Origin: Hansfordia pulvinata
Lineage: Eukaryota > Ascomycota > Sordariomycetes > Xylariales
DNA: 64,000 bases
Reading direction: 5' to 3'
Assembly (NCBI GenBank): GCA_006538405.1
Contig: BJKQ01000012.1
Coordinates: 1,461,001 to 1,525,000, forward strand
A program made the translations under genes and the position numbers. The notes under the pieces were generated by a model. The model saw only the letters and a program-made list of their open reading frames with translations. It was not told where the DNA came from and did no database searches. Below, piece by piece: positions 38,887-49,593 of this stretch. Numbering within the stretch: the stretch's first letter is position 1; every line of letters begins with the position of its first letter.

Positions 38887-39383
38887 CGTCGGAGCTCTGC
38901 AGCAGTAGCCGAGCTCTTCTTACCTCATTGACCAGGCACGCACCCATCGTGCAGCTATCTGGCACCGGGAAATCCTCCTTGGCCGCGAGGGCATTGCCCT
39001 GCGGTGATATCCTCACGATCCGCTCATGCAGATGGTCCTTTGAATACGCAACACCGAACGGCATTTCTCAGGCTCGTGTAGAGGGAAAAGGTGCCGCAAG
39101 GGGACCGGGGAGACGAGAGAACCCACCTGATCAACTCAGGAGGGGTAACAGGACGCCTTACTGGGCGCTCCCGCAAGAGATTCAGTTTTCAAGACCGCGA
39201 GGATCTGGAATGTAGATGCGCATCACCATTCATATACACATAGATAGATTCTATTGTAGGCCATAATAGAAGCCGCGCATCACTCACGAATATGCACGAC
39301 CAGAACATCCCGGCACTACTCTGCCTGCCGACAAAGCCCCAGAAGAAGATATTCATGTGGAAAGACCACAGAAACCCGTCGGT
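38887..39383. other. Tail-to-tail intergenic region (CBS / SRP102)
   Basis: 497 bp between convergent stops. Presumed 3' UTRs. An ATATACACATAGATAGATTC stretch lies near 39231. No gene or RNA is recognised. Confidence 0.3.
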
Positions 39384-40240
39384 CTAGATGCGCCCGCCGA
39401 TCCAGTCCCACCACTTATCCACATTGCCGTCCGTGATGCTGCCGCCAATTATGTCCACCTCGACATCGAACTCACGCATCTGCGCAAAAGAGAACTTCTC
39501 CGATCCGTACTCGCCTAGCCAGTCGTCGTTGAGCTCAGAGCCGATGTCGTCGACGCCGACGCCGGAGTCGAGCAGGCCCTTGCTCCGAGACAGGCGGATA
39601 CGGGCAATCTCAGCCTCGAGATGAGATCGGACGAGCGAGGCAGGCAGAGCGGTGAAGAGGTCAAGTTTGTTGGCTCCGATGAGGACATGAATGGCGGATG
39701 GCGAGCGGGAGGACCGGCCGGAAGCCGCGCGCTTCTGGAGGGAAAGGAGGATGTCGTAAAGGTAGGAGGCGGTGGCCGGGAGCGAGTCGTCGAGGGTAGC
39801 GGCGTCGAGCATGAAGAGAATACCACGCATACCGGGAGCCTGAAGGGCGCTGAGCGCGTGGTTTCTCAGCTTGGGGTGACCCGGGGTGTCCTGCAGTAGA
39901 AACTTGCGGTGGGCACCGGGAGCGTCCTCGCGGGCGGCCTGGCGAAAGGAGGCGGCAGAGGGGTGGGACGAGACAGTCAGTTCGACCGAAGAGGGCACCT
40001 GAGATGTGTGGGTCGGTGCAGGCTCATCGCCGCGCTCGAGAAGGGTGAGAAAGGAGGTCTTGCCGGCGCCGGGGGGCCGAGTAGCAGGATGGAGGGGAGA
40101 GTCGTGTAGGGAGTCCTGCGGACGACGAAGAAGTGCACGAGGATAGGAAGCACGAGGACAAGAAGGGCGCCGACAATGAACACCGGGGTCGAGGGCGTCA
40201 GTATATATTCGAGCGTGTCCATGGGCTTGAACGACGCCAT
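39384..40240 (-). CDS. SRP102: Signal recognition particle receptor subunit beta (apparent 1-base frameshift in the P-loop)
   Basis: ER-membrane GTPase that anchors SRP receptor alpha and helps dock ribosome-nascent chains. A single exon from ATG 40240; corrected length 285 aa. Seen: an N-terminal transmembrane helix (VFIVGALLVLVLPILVHFFV, ~residues 20-40); then TLPSILLLGPP in one frame and GAGKTSFLTLLERG in the next, together the G1/P-loop; QDTPGHPKLR (G3); a GMRGILFMLDAA strand; GANKLDLFTALP (G4); and a C-terminus DVDIIGGSITDG...WWDWIGGRI typical of SRPRB. The frame change falls in the plus-strand run GGGGGG at 40071-40076, inside the P-loop codons; one more base restores GPPGAGKTS. No intron can replace this, because the motif is continuous on both sides. 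If real, the gene is dead at its GTP-binding site, which is improbable for a conserved ER-targeting factor. Confidence 0.9.
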
Positions 40241-41495
40241 GATGACACGGCGGTGATTGTGCAGGTGCCAGGTGTCGCGTCGCGCAGCTCGCTCGTCGAC
40301 TGGTTATTGAGTGCTTCGTGCGGGTAGGCCTGTGTATGTGTACTAGGTAGTCGCAGTCCGTGGGAGCAGCTAAAGTGCGGATGGCATTGAGCCCGAGGCG
40401 CGTGTTCGGGCCGATCGCGTTAGCAGGCCTGAGCAAGCAAAGGTGTGAATGGGTCGTGGGTGATAGATGGATGTCTATCTGCTGGCGATAGCTTCAGAAC
40501 GTGGGTGTACGTAGTACGAGTACTCTGTGCGTCCGGATCCCGTAGCCCTTTCCTCTCGTGGTTGTAGCGCGAGGGCTCGAAGTTGCTGGAAGTAAGCGCG
40601 CTTCGCATGCCCAGTTAACAAGCCTGTGCTGGTCGCGATGTGGATCTGTGGCAGCCACGCACGCACCTGTACCGTGGGGACACCTACCCGCGTCGTACGA
40701 GGGTCGACTGACGGTACCCAACACAGGCGACTCGCGCCTGCCTGCTCCGTTCATGCATGGGGCACGTAAGGAAACCGTTTAAGCCACAGTTGACGCAATC
40801 TTCGTCTCGCGCTCCGCGAGTTGGCACGTGCCCACTAGCTCGCCACGACTGTGCTTCTTGGACGGGGCCTGAAAGGCTTTTCGAGCGGACATTCGTCGGA
40901 GTCTGCAGACTGTCGCACTCCTCGTACCTGTCAAGCCCCTGCCCCGAACTCGCCGCCTCACTCCATGGCAATGGGCCTGCCGTCGCGAGCACAGCCCGGG
41001 GGTGGCTACTGTCTCAATGTACTCTGGAGATCCATTGCCCGCTTATTCCGCCTGGGCGGTCGGCACTTCGCATGTATCGGTACTAGCCCCAGCCCCTATA
41101 CGCGTGTCCACGCTAACTTCGTAGCGTGGAAGCGACGGCAGCAAACGGCACTGCCTGTTGCACTGCCCGCCAACACCCTGCGACTGCGACTGCGACTTTT
41201 GGGATCCGCATGGCCTCAGGAGCTTCTGCTGCTTACCATCCTCTTTTCTCGAATCCGCCTGACCCTGCAGAACCCCGTCCCTGAAGTACGGTAAGATTTG
41301 CTTGGCAACAGGTGCTCGAGCACAAGGTCATGGTCTCCCTTTGACGTCAGCCTCACGGTCTGCCCAAGTTATCTCTGCCCTTTGCCTGTAACTCTTGTAC
41401 GCCCTCACCATCGAGTGTTACTGGCGACACACGCCTGGGATCCGCCCCTGACCTTATTCCTGCGCCCTGCCGCCCGTCCTGCTACCATCCCTCGC
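40241..41495. promoter_or_regulatory. Divergent intergenic region between SRP102 and AKR1
   Basis: About 1.25 kb holding the two promoters. One TACGAGTA octamer at 40515. The AKR1 frame is open upstream to 41298 but lacks an ATG there, so that part is probably 5' UTR. No gene or RNA recognised. Confidence 0.35.
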
Positions 41496-43990
41496 ATGGT
41501 GATGGCCATTCCGACCTCGTCCTCCTCCGCCCCCGGCGCCGGCTTCGCACCCAACTCGAATCTCAACCATGCCGCTCCCACACAGCCCTCCAACAAGTCA
41601 GCCACCGCCCAGCCCGTCCTAAACCAGTCCCGCGACACCGAAATGGAGCTCGGCAACCTCGCCGGCGGCGGCCCCGGCAACCGCGCCGCGCAGTCAGCGC
41701 AAGAATCTGCAGAGCCCGACATCATGCAGATGGCTCGCGTCGGCAACATCGCCGGCATGGAGGCATTGTTCGACGCCGGCCTCAGCGACGCCACCCACGC
41801 TGACGACGAGGGCATCACCCCTCTGCACTGGGCCGCTATCAACAATCAATACCTCATGTGCAAGTTCCTGATTGAGCGCGGCGCCCAGATGAACGTCAAG
41901 GGTGGCGACTCCGTCGCCACGCCGCTGCAATGGGCAGCCCAGCGCTCCAACTACTACACCGTCAACCTCCTCCTCCAGCACGGCGCCGATCCTCTCATAA
42001 GCGATGCGCAGGGCTACAACACCCTCCACATTTCCATCTTCAACGGGAACATTCTCCTTATCGTGCTGCTGCTGCACCAGGGGATTCCTGTTGACGTTGT
42101 CGACGCCTACGGCCACACCAGCCTCATGTGGGCTGCTTACAAAGGCTTTCCCTACTGCGTTGACCTCTTCCTGCGCTGGGGTGCCAACGTCCACGCCACT
42201 GACGACCAGGGCTTCACAGCTCTCCACTGGGCTCTCGTCAAGGGTTCCCCTCAGTGTATCCTCAAGTTGATCGAATATGGCGCCGACCGCTTTGCGAAAA
42301 CCGACACCGGCAAGACTCCTGCCATCACAGCCAAGGACCTCAACACCCTGCCCGCCTGGCATCGCGCCCTCACCGAGTGCGGCTACGATCATGACGCACA
42401 CCCAGTCGTTCCCTGGTGGCCTGGTTCTTCCTTCTTCCTCAAGGACAAGCGCGGCTTCACCAACCGGTTCCTCTTTCTCCTGCCCACCCCCCTCATCTGG
42501 ATCGAGATGGTCAGCATGGCCTACCTGCCTCTGGTGCTGTCCTTACCTCTTGCCTTCCTCATTGGTTTCGGGTTCCAATGGATCACCAACCAACTGCTGG
42601 AGTACGCACCGCCGGACATGCGCCATCTACCTCGTACGGTATGTCGTGGTGCCTTCAACGAAGTAATAGCACTGTTTGTAACTGACACCTCTCTGAACAG
42701 CCCTGGCTTGCCGGTATTTTCGCTGGCACTTTGTTCCTGGTCGGGGTGCGCTGGTTGACAGTTGTGCTACCTGGTATGTGTCTCTCGACACCTGCGATTC
42801 CCGCGGACTAACGTGTCAAATCAGTTACTCTATCGAATCACCCGGTTCTCAACCTCCTGTTTCTTTGCTTCTTTGGCTTCACTGCCTATTTCTACGCCGC
42901 TTGCATGGTATTCGATCCAGGCTTTGTGCCGAAGTTGAACGGTATCGCCGAGCAAAAGGCCGTCATTGACGACCTGTTGGCCCAGTGGAAGTTCGACGAG
43001 ACGAATTTCTGTGTCTCCTGCATGATACGCCACCCCCTCCGCAGCAAGCATTGCAAGCAGTGTCAACGCTGCGTTGCCAAGCATGACCAGTACGTTTAGG
43101 TTTTCTACATATACCGATCACCTCCCATCTGCGTTTCGACTTCACTGTCAGACCTCGCTGGCTGCAGGATCTTGAAATCCAGAGCGTCACAGGTTGCTAA
43201 CATAAGCTAGCCATTGCCCCTGGGTGAATAATTGTGTCGGGGTGAACAACCACCGCCACTTTTTCCTCTACCTCGTCAGCCTCACTCTGGGGATTCTGTC
43301 ATTGAATTGGCTCTTGTATTACTACTTCTCTGGCCACACCGACTCGGCTTCCCGCGAATGTCTCATCCTGTCTGATGAGCTTTGCCAGGTGCTCAACAGC
43401 GATCCCTATACGGTATTGCTGGGCGTGTGGATCAGCTTGCAGCTCACCTGGGTCAGCATGCTTTTGTTTGTCCAGTTCGTTCAGGTTGCACGCGCCATGA
43501 CGACATTTGAGAACATGTACGGCATCCAAGACGACTCCTCATCTAGCCTCGTATCGGCTTTCACGAGCACAGGTGCCCCTTGGACCCCAACCACCCCAAT
43601 GCCACCCCCGAGTCAGCTACTAGTGACCCACTGGGTGCCCAGTCAGGGGGGCACGGAGGCCACAACCACAAGCACAAGAGTTTCCTCAAGCAATGGGGTC
43701 GTATCTTGGGAGTTGACACGTTCATCGAGACCGCTACTGGCCGAGGCGCAGCGACGGGCCGAAAGACGCGGAAGAAGCAGAACCCTTACAGCCGCGGATG
43801 TGTGCAGAATTGCAGGGACTTTTGGTGCGATCCCGCCCCGATGTTCGGGCGCAGGGATACGGGCGATGCGGTTCTTGGCGGCAGTCCCATCAACTACACC
43901 GAGATGTATGAAAGTCCGTCGCTCATGAACTCTAGTGGTGGAGGCAGGAGGAGAGGGGGCTACGAAGCCGTTGCTGGTCACGAGGTATGA
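41496..43990 (+). CDS. AKR1: Ankyrin-repeat DHHC palmitoyltransferase AKR1 (possible 1-base frameshift near C-terminus)
   Basis: Golgi/endosomal protein S-acyltransferase that palmitoylates membrane-associated kinases and trafficking proteins. Exons 41496-42638, 42701-42773, 42825-43089 and 43211 onward. Seen: an Ala/Pro/Ser-rich N-terminus; five ankyrin repeats (ITPLHWAAINNQ ~106, TPLQWAAQRSN ~142, YNTLHISIFNG ~173, HTSLMWAAYKG ~206, FTALHWALVKG ~240); membrane helices; a Cys-rich domain CVSCMIRHPLRSKHCKQCQR; and the catalytic DHHC at residues 493-496 ([20 protein letters not shown]). The first His codon is split by the third intron. After TSTGAP the frame changes at CCCC 43576-43579 and continues LDPNHPNATPE, then RGCVQNCRDFWCDPAPMFG and a C-terminus ending VAGHEV. 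One added base gives 753 aa. A 56-bp intron (43517-43572, GTACGG...CAG) would also restore frame but would delete conserved-looking sequence. The start could also be Met 41502. Confidence 0.9.
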
Positions 43991-44208
43991 AGGAAGAATG
44001 AGATCACGAGTTAATGTTCAGGCGGGTACGCTCTTCAAGATTCATAGATTTGCCTACAAGCACGCCGGTGTAAGTAGGTATTCACCAGGCAGTATCATGA
44101 TATATAAGTCAGGGGAGGCCGCGTCGGATGGCTAGCTCTCCCCCGGGTACCCTAATTTGATTATATACTCTCTCCGTCCCTTCCAAACCAGGGTTCGGGC
44201 AGCATTCC

Positions 44209-45181
44209 TCACTTCTGCAGCCGACCCTTCTCGAGCCACGTGGCGCACTCCTCACCGAGCTCTTGTCTGGCCTTCTCTAGGTATCGCTGGTTGTCCTGCT
44301 CGGAGAGTGCTGATTCCCAACGGCGGTTGGTACCTTTGTGGATGAAGCCCTTGGCTCCGCCATCGAAGACCTGGTCAGCCAGTTCCGGTGCTGATTTATC
44401 GGCGTGCTCCTTCATCCAAGCGAAGGTGGAATGTTCCACGGCGGCTTTCCAGTTGGCCTCTGGCATCTCGTCGATCTCGAGGAAGTCGGCCATTCTGCGC
44501 ATCTCCCCCTCGAGATCGGCCTTGAGATCGTTGAAATGCACCAGGAGGAAGTTTGGCTGGGTACGGGCCTCCCACCACCCGCGAATGTGGCTCCAGAAGG
44601 GCCAGGGTACTGTCTCCCTCGTGTCGTCTTCGATCAAGTCTATCAAGATGTCGCGCGGCTCGCCGGTCGGTCTCAGGAAAGGCGGGCCGACGCGGCCAGG
44701 CGTGTCGTTCACGACGGAGTAAAACGTGTCGTTGGCAATGGTAAAGTGGTTGTACAAGCTCCACACCATGTCACGACCGTCGCGTGCCACGAATATGTAC
44801 TTGACCTTGGGGTCCCACACCATGGCGTCGATGGGCAGGTGTGTTTTCATGAAGCGACGATGTGTCTGCGCTTCCAACCCCCCAAGGTGACCTCGCGCGG
44901 AACGAATCGCAAGTCGACCCACGGCGAGGCCGCGGCCGACGAGACCTCTGGGTCGCCCTTGCGGATCAGCTGAGATAGAATCTGCTGCGTCCACTGTGAT
45001 CTTCGGGTCAGATACAACCAATATCTGAGTAGAACGGAACAGGACATACAGTGGTGCCCGACTTGGCATAGGTAGCTACGACGATGTCGTCGGATCGGAA
45101 GGGGAAGCCATTCCAGATTGTGGAGTCGGAGTGGTGGTTGTGTACCTCTCGCGTCTTGGTCGGAAGAGCAGGGGACGTCAT
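44209..45181 (-). CDS. Sulfotransferase, PAPS-dependent (apparent 1-base frameshift)
   Basis: Transfers sulfate from PAPS to a small-molecule acceptor; likely cytosolic. Exons 45181-45050 and 44993-44209; the 56-bp intron has a GTATGT donor. Seen: the 5'-phosphosulfate-binding loop TYAKSGTTWTQQIL, split by the intron between TT and W; ARDGRDMVWSLYNHF, the 3'-phosphate-binding region; VHFNDLKADLEGEM; FLEIDEMPEANW; STFAWMKEHADK; and FIHKGTNRRW, matching the family's F-x-x-K-G-x-x-x-x-W. In exon 2 one frame ends ...REVTLGG and another continues LEAQTHRRFMKTHLPID; the change falls in the plus-strand run CCCCCC 44878-44883. One added base restores continuity and gives 305 aa. The acceptor substrate is unknown; filamentous fungi use such enzymes on phenolics and xenobiotics. 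It is the last recognisable gene before the AT-rich block, about 1.7 kb away. Confidence 0.87.
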
Positions 45182-46840
45182 GGCGGCGGTTGGGGAGGGG
45201 AGAGGGGGGCGCTCAACGGGTCAGAGGAAGAAATCAGGTCGAGAAAAGAGAGGGGTGGGTCCGGGGAAATATCGTGTCGAACTCGACGAGCATCCCGGCA
45301 GCTTTATAGGCTTCCGCAAACCCTCTCGTCGGCGTCCACGGGTTCTTTGCCAGCCAGCCGTTTCCCCAGGGGTCCAGAGGGGCTCATCCCTACGAGTACA
45401 GAGGTAGTCAAGCGCGGGGCCTGCGCCACGGTAAACTGTCTGAATCCTTCGCCTACGATGAATATGGCACAAGGGCTTATTCGGGGATTAGGCCCCGACG
45501 ACTGACAGCGACGACCACCGCTGGCCCATCCCAACCATGTCAGCTGCCTGGGTTTGGTTTGGCTGGTGTCATGCAGCTTGTTAGGCAAGCTCTAGTCATC
45601 CTTGACGAGTAGGTATTCTTGGGGCTCGGCGGGTCACCCCGGCCGCTTCGCTCTCGGAGCACTGCCGGATGGATTGCCCCACCGGGCTGTGGTGGCAATG
45701 AAGATGAGCGTCCTCTCCTGTCGCGCATCCTGCTCGGCGACGCAATTCGTTAGCGGCGGTCCTGGTGTCATAATCGTTGAATCATAAGGCCCCTCGCCCA
45801 GCCCTGTCGCTTTTTCCTTTCAGCATCATTGCCCAACGCAGTCTGGCCCTGCTTCCCTAACTCATGAACTTCGCAGTCAGCCGCAAACTCCACTCGGGGG
45901 GGGCCAACCATTCATCTTTCCCCATTGCGACTGGGCTAGGAGCTGAATAGTCAGCCACGTTCGGGAGCCCCGGCATGTGAGCTGCCGACACCCTCGATGT
46001 AGCCCGACTGCCGTTCCTCTGCCCCGACTGCCGCGTACCCTACATCCTGGTCGGGCTGAGCATACTCGTACGGGGCAGAAGAGCGGTCGATCGTGCAAAC
46101 AATCGGCTTTCGTTTAAATGTCCAATGGAGTGGCTGGGCTGGTGACGACCACTACTGAGAAGCAGCCCACTGCCCCTGCCATTGACTAACTGCGTCGGGC
46201 TGGGTGGTGCGCTGTCCTTTATTCCCCTCACCCGATCCTGTCCAGTCGAAGTTCAATCGCAATGGTTTCCCACAGCATCTCCACGTGTCTGCACATCAGC
46301 CGACGGTCTGGGCGCCTCGTCGAAGCCCAGTACTCGGAAGCTCACCCATGGCCCTCCCCACTGAGGAGGCTTGCTCATTGAGTGTCAGTGGGTGTACAGC
46401 ATCGGCTCAGCTGAGGTGGCTGGGTTCTGCTGCGCGTCCTTTCTCAATCTGAACTACCCCGCCGCCCCAACAGGTTCCCCTCGTGAAAAAGTACGGCAAA
46501 CTCGTTTCACGACAATGACGCTAGGAATTTAGTGTATCCGTGGCCTTGTAAGGCTGGCAGGAAGTGGTGAGTGGGGATCAACAGCGGATGGTCTTGAAAA
46601 CAGCATTTCCATCCCTCTTATGGAGATAAGAGGCTGAGAGCATGTCAAGGTTTTTCGGCTCGATCTCGATAAGGGCCCAAGCCACTGCCCACGAACCTGA
46701 CTGACTGCGTCGACTCTTAACGACGATGTACGGAGTGTCATTTGCCCCGTGTGGTTCCACGTAGATAGCCGACACTGTCGGTATCCTGTTATACAGCTGA
46801 GCTACTCTGTATTGTTTATGATCAAAGCTAATCTTTACTC
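45182..46840. other. Gene-less flank up to the AT-rich boundary
   Basis: About 1.7 kb of normal composition with no supportable gene. It holds the sulfotransferase promoter. TACGAGTA/TACTCGTA octamers at 45391 and 46063. Over 46790-46860 the sequence changes abruptly from mixed composition to A/T runs (a short A-run at 46851-46858 follows TTTATAATTG), marking the edge of the RIP-affected block. Confidence 0.4.
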
Positions 46841-47509
46841 TTTATAATTGAAAAAAAAGGACATACACCTTATATGAAAGACTTATTAAACTAAAATTAA
46901 TCTTAATTTTAATATTATTATATTAATTATAATATTATTAAGCTTTCAAGCTTTTTAATAACCTATTACTTATAATTAACACTTTAATAATTTAAGATAT
47001 TCTTTATCTTTATTTATTTATAATAATTCATTTATTAATTCAATATATTATAAACAATGCTTTTATAAAATAATCAACTTTTATATTTATTTTATATATA
47101 CAATCTTGAAAATCTCCTTAAGTACGGAATTTAATTTTTAACTTATAATAAAACCCGCGTGAATTAATGTGTTAATAAGATATAATTTAAATTTACGTGA
47201 GCCGGTGAAGTTATTAACTTAAAGTAATTTACTTATTTATAAATTACTTTGAGAATAATCTTAAAGTTTAATATTATGGTTTTATTTTATTTATAAATAT
47301 AATTTTTATTATACGGAGTGATAAGTCAATATATTGTTATATATAATATATTTCAATGTTAATAATATCACTTATAATATATTTAAGACCGATTTAAAAC
47401 TTAAAAGTATATTTAAGACTATATTAAAAGACATAAATAAGCTGCTTAATAGTTAAAATTTTAATATAACATATAATTAAGAATGAGAACAATGAACAGA
47501 AATCAAACA

Positions 47510-47633
47510 TGTTAATAACTTATATAACTTAAGTAACAATTTAATTTCACGTGAATCCTAATTTATATAAATTACTTACCTTATTAATTTAAATAATTAA
47601 AATCTAAGTTACTTATAAGTTAATTACGGATTT
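47510..47633. repeat. Dispersed inverted-end repeat, copy A (partial)
   Basis: Contains TTTCACGTGAATCC and ends TAAGTTACTTATAAG..ATTACGGATTTAT, the right end shared with other copies. The left end is poorly preserved. Short elements of this type lack coding capacity. Confidence 0.5.
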
Positions 47634-47830
47634 ATAATATTTTATTTTAAATAATTACTTAATTTACTTATAACTTTATTTTAACTTTCATTAACTTTAA
47701 GCTTTTTTATTATTTTTAATTTATTATATTTTTTACTTTAAACTTAAAGTTAAGCTTTTATAATTAATCTTAATTATTAATTATTATTATAATAATATAT
47801 TATCTTAAAAGCATTTCTTTTTATATATTT

Positions 47831-48060
47831 TATACTGTTGTTATACTGAAAATATCACGGCGCTTTAATGCAGTGTGATTAAGGTTACCTATGCGTGGCT
47901 GTGCCGACAGCACCCCGATTCTCGTCCGATTCCTTTAACTGTATATATAAGTACGGGCTACGCGCGTGTACCTTTCATGAAATAAGAATTAGTCTTACTT
48001 TACAAATATACTGCCCTTTCCTTTAATTCCATGTAACGTACGTACGCCGTGTTATTACCG
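47831..48060. other. Pocket of near-normal base composition inside the AT block
   Basis: About 230 bp with roughly half G+C in its centre (line 47881-47940 counts 32 of 60). It includes CGGCTGTGCCGACAG-like sequence, ACTCGTATATATAAGTAC-like TATA sequence near 47941, and CGTACGTACGCC. It has no open frame. It could be an LTR fragment or a low-copy remnant that escaped RIP; identity unknown. Confidence 0.6.
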
Positions 48061-48075
48061 AAACTTACTTTTTTT

Positions 48076-48220
48076 AACCGTGAGTTAATTTATAAGTAAT
48101 TTAAAATAACTTAAAGTCACGTGTGTTACTTACTTTATTAATTCAGATTTATATAGATCAGTAAGACCCTTAATTTCAAGTGATTCACGTGAGTTACTTA
48201 TAAACTAATTTAAGATTTAT
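48076..48220. repeat. Dispersed inverted-end repeat, copy B
   Basis: Left end CCGTGAGTTAATTTATAAG and right end GAGTTACTTATAAACTAATT are imperfect inverted repeats; GATTCACGTGAGTT is internal. About 145 bp, no coding potential. Confidence 0.6.
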
Positions 48221-48724
48221 AATTTATAATATTAACCCTGCTTAATATTAACGTTTAAAACATTTATAACAGTTAATTTCAATACATTATTATATTAATA
48301 TACGTGAGTTTAAGTTAACTTATTAACTTAAAAGCTAGTAAAAAATAACTTATTTAAGTTTTAAATTAAGTAACGGAAATAACGTTTCTTAAAAAGGTTA
48401 ATGTAAAGATATTATATATGAATAACGTTAATATAGGTTAATTGATATAAATTTAAGTATAAAACCTTTTTAAAGAAATTAATATATTCAAATTAACGTG
48501 AATTCTATAATAATAATATAAGTCTAATTAAAATTAATAAATACATTTTATATAAGTGATTATAATTAAAGAAATCGAATAAAGGGATAAAAAGTATAAA
48601 ATAAGATTAAACAACGTTTCATTTTACTTAAATTACTTATATTTACGTAATAATACTAAAACGCTATTTATATTATCTGCATTAAAATAAAAAACGTGGT
48701 TATTAAGGTTAATATTATAAATCA

Positions 48725-48870
48725 TGAATCTTAAGTTAATTTATAAGTAACTTACGTGAATCACTTTAAATCAGTAATTTTACTAATTTATGTGAATCTG
48801 AGTTACTTTAAATCAGCTTACTAATTCACGTGAGTTACTTTAAGTTACTTATAAATCGATTCACAGATTT
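48725..48870. repeat. Dispersed inverted-end repeat, copy C (clearest ends)
   Basis: Left end AATCTTAAGTTAATTTATAA continuing GTAACTTA and right end TAAGTTACTTATAAATCGAT continuing TCACAGATT are inverted copies over about 28 bp with transition-type mismatches. The interior carries several ACGTGAATC/TTCACGTGAG words. It resembles a MITE: short, inverted ends, non-coding, multi-copy. Confidence 0.7.
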
Positions 48871-49112
48871 AAATAATGTAAATTTATGTAAAATTAAGTA
48901 TAAAAGTAATATAAAAGGAATTAAAAGAGCGTTTTTTAAAATATATTATTATTAAAATGGAAATTAATAATTCAAAATTAAATATAAAAAATGTAATTTT
49001 AAGTTTATATTAAAAATATAAGTGGTTATAAGTTATTTTAATTTATCGTTTTTTATTAAAGATTAAATTAAGCTTAATATTAATTATTTTATTAATTAAA
49101 TTTAAATAAGTG

Positions 49113-49255
49113 AATCCGTAAGTTAACTTATAAATAACTTAAATTCATTTAAGTTACTTTAAATTAATAAGGTGAGTAACTTATATAAATCCGGATTCAC
49201 GTGAATTTAATTTATATAAATTTAATTTAATATAAATCGGAGTTAAGTTAACTTA
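49113..49255. repeat. Dispersed inverted-end repeat, copy D, abutting the left LTR
   Basis: Begins AATCCGTAAGTTAACTTATA and contains ATCCGGATTCACGTGAATT. It ends within about 15 bp of the left LTR at 49270, so the retroelement may have inserted beside or into it. Confidence 0.55.
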
Positions 49256-49269
49256 TTATTAACCTTAAT

Positions 49270-49593
49270 TATTAAATATAGTTTAATTATAATTATTAAT
49301 TATACTCTTATACGCGTAATTATTACACGCTTAATTACGTGAATTAAGATTAAGCTTATTTTAACTTAATTTATTAACCTTAACGGCCGTAAGCAATACT
49401 TATAAGTGTTAAGTTAATCGCTTTCGCGGCTTAACTTATATATTAATTAATCCTTTTATACGGCTTAATAAATAATATATTATAATAAAATAAGTAATAT
49501 TAATATTATTATATATTATATATATATCGACCGTTTATAAACGTTATATTTTATATAACTTAATTAATAATTCTTTTAAAGGTTTAATTAATA
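49270..49593 (+). repeat. Left (5') LTR of the 8.5-kb element
   Basis: 324 bp; the same order of landmark words as the right LTR. It is more AT-rich than its partner: where the right copy has CATGCTTTATATGGC, this one has TATATTTTATATAAC. Its first bases TATTAAATATAG align with TGTTAAACACAC by transitions. Confidence 0.82.

Noticed and set aside
36541..45181. Secondary-metabolite or sulfur-assimilation gene cluster (CBS plus sulfotransferase)
   Set aside because: They are separated by SRP102 and AKR1, unrelated housekeeping genes; no backbone synthase, transporter or regulator accompanies them.
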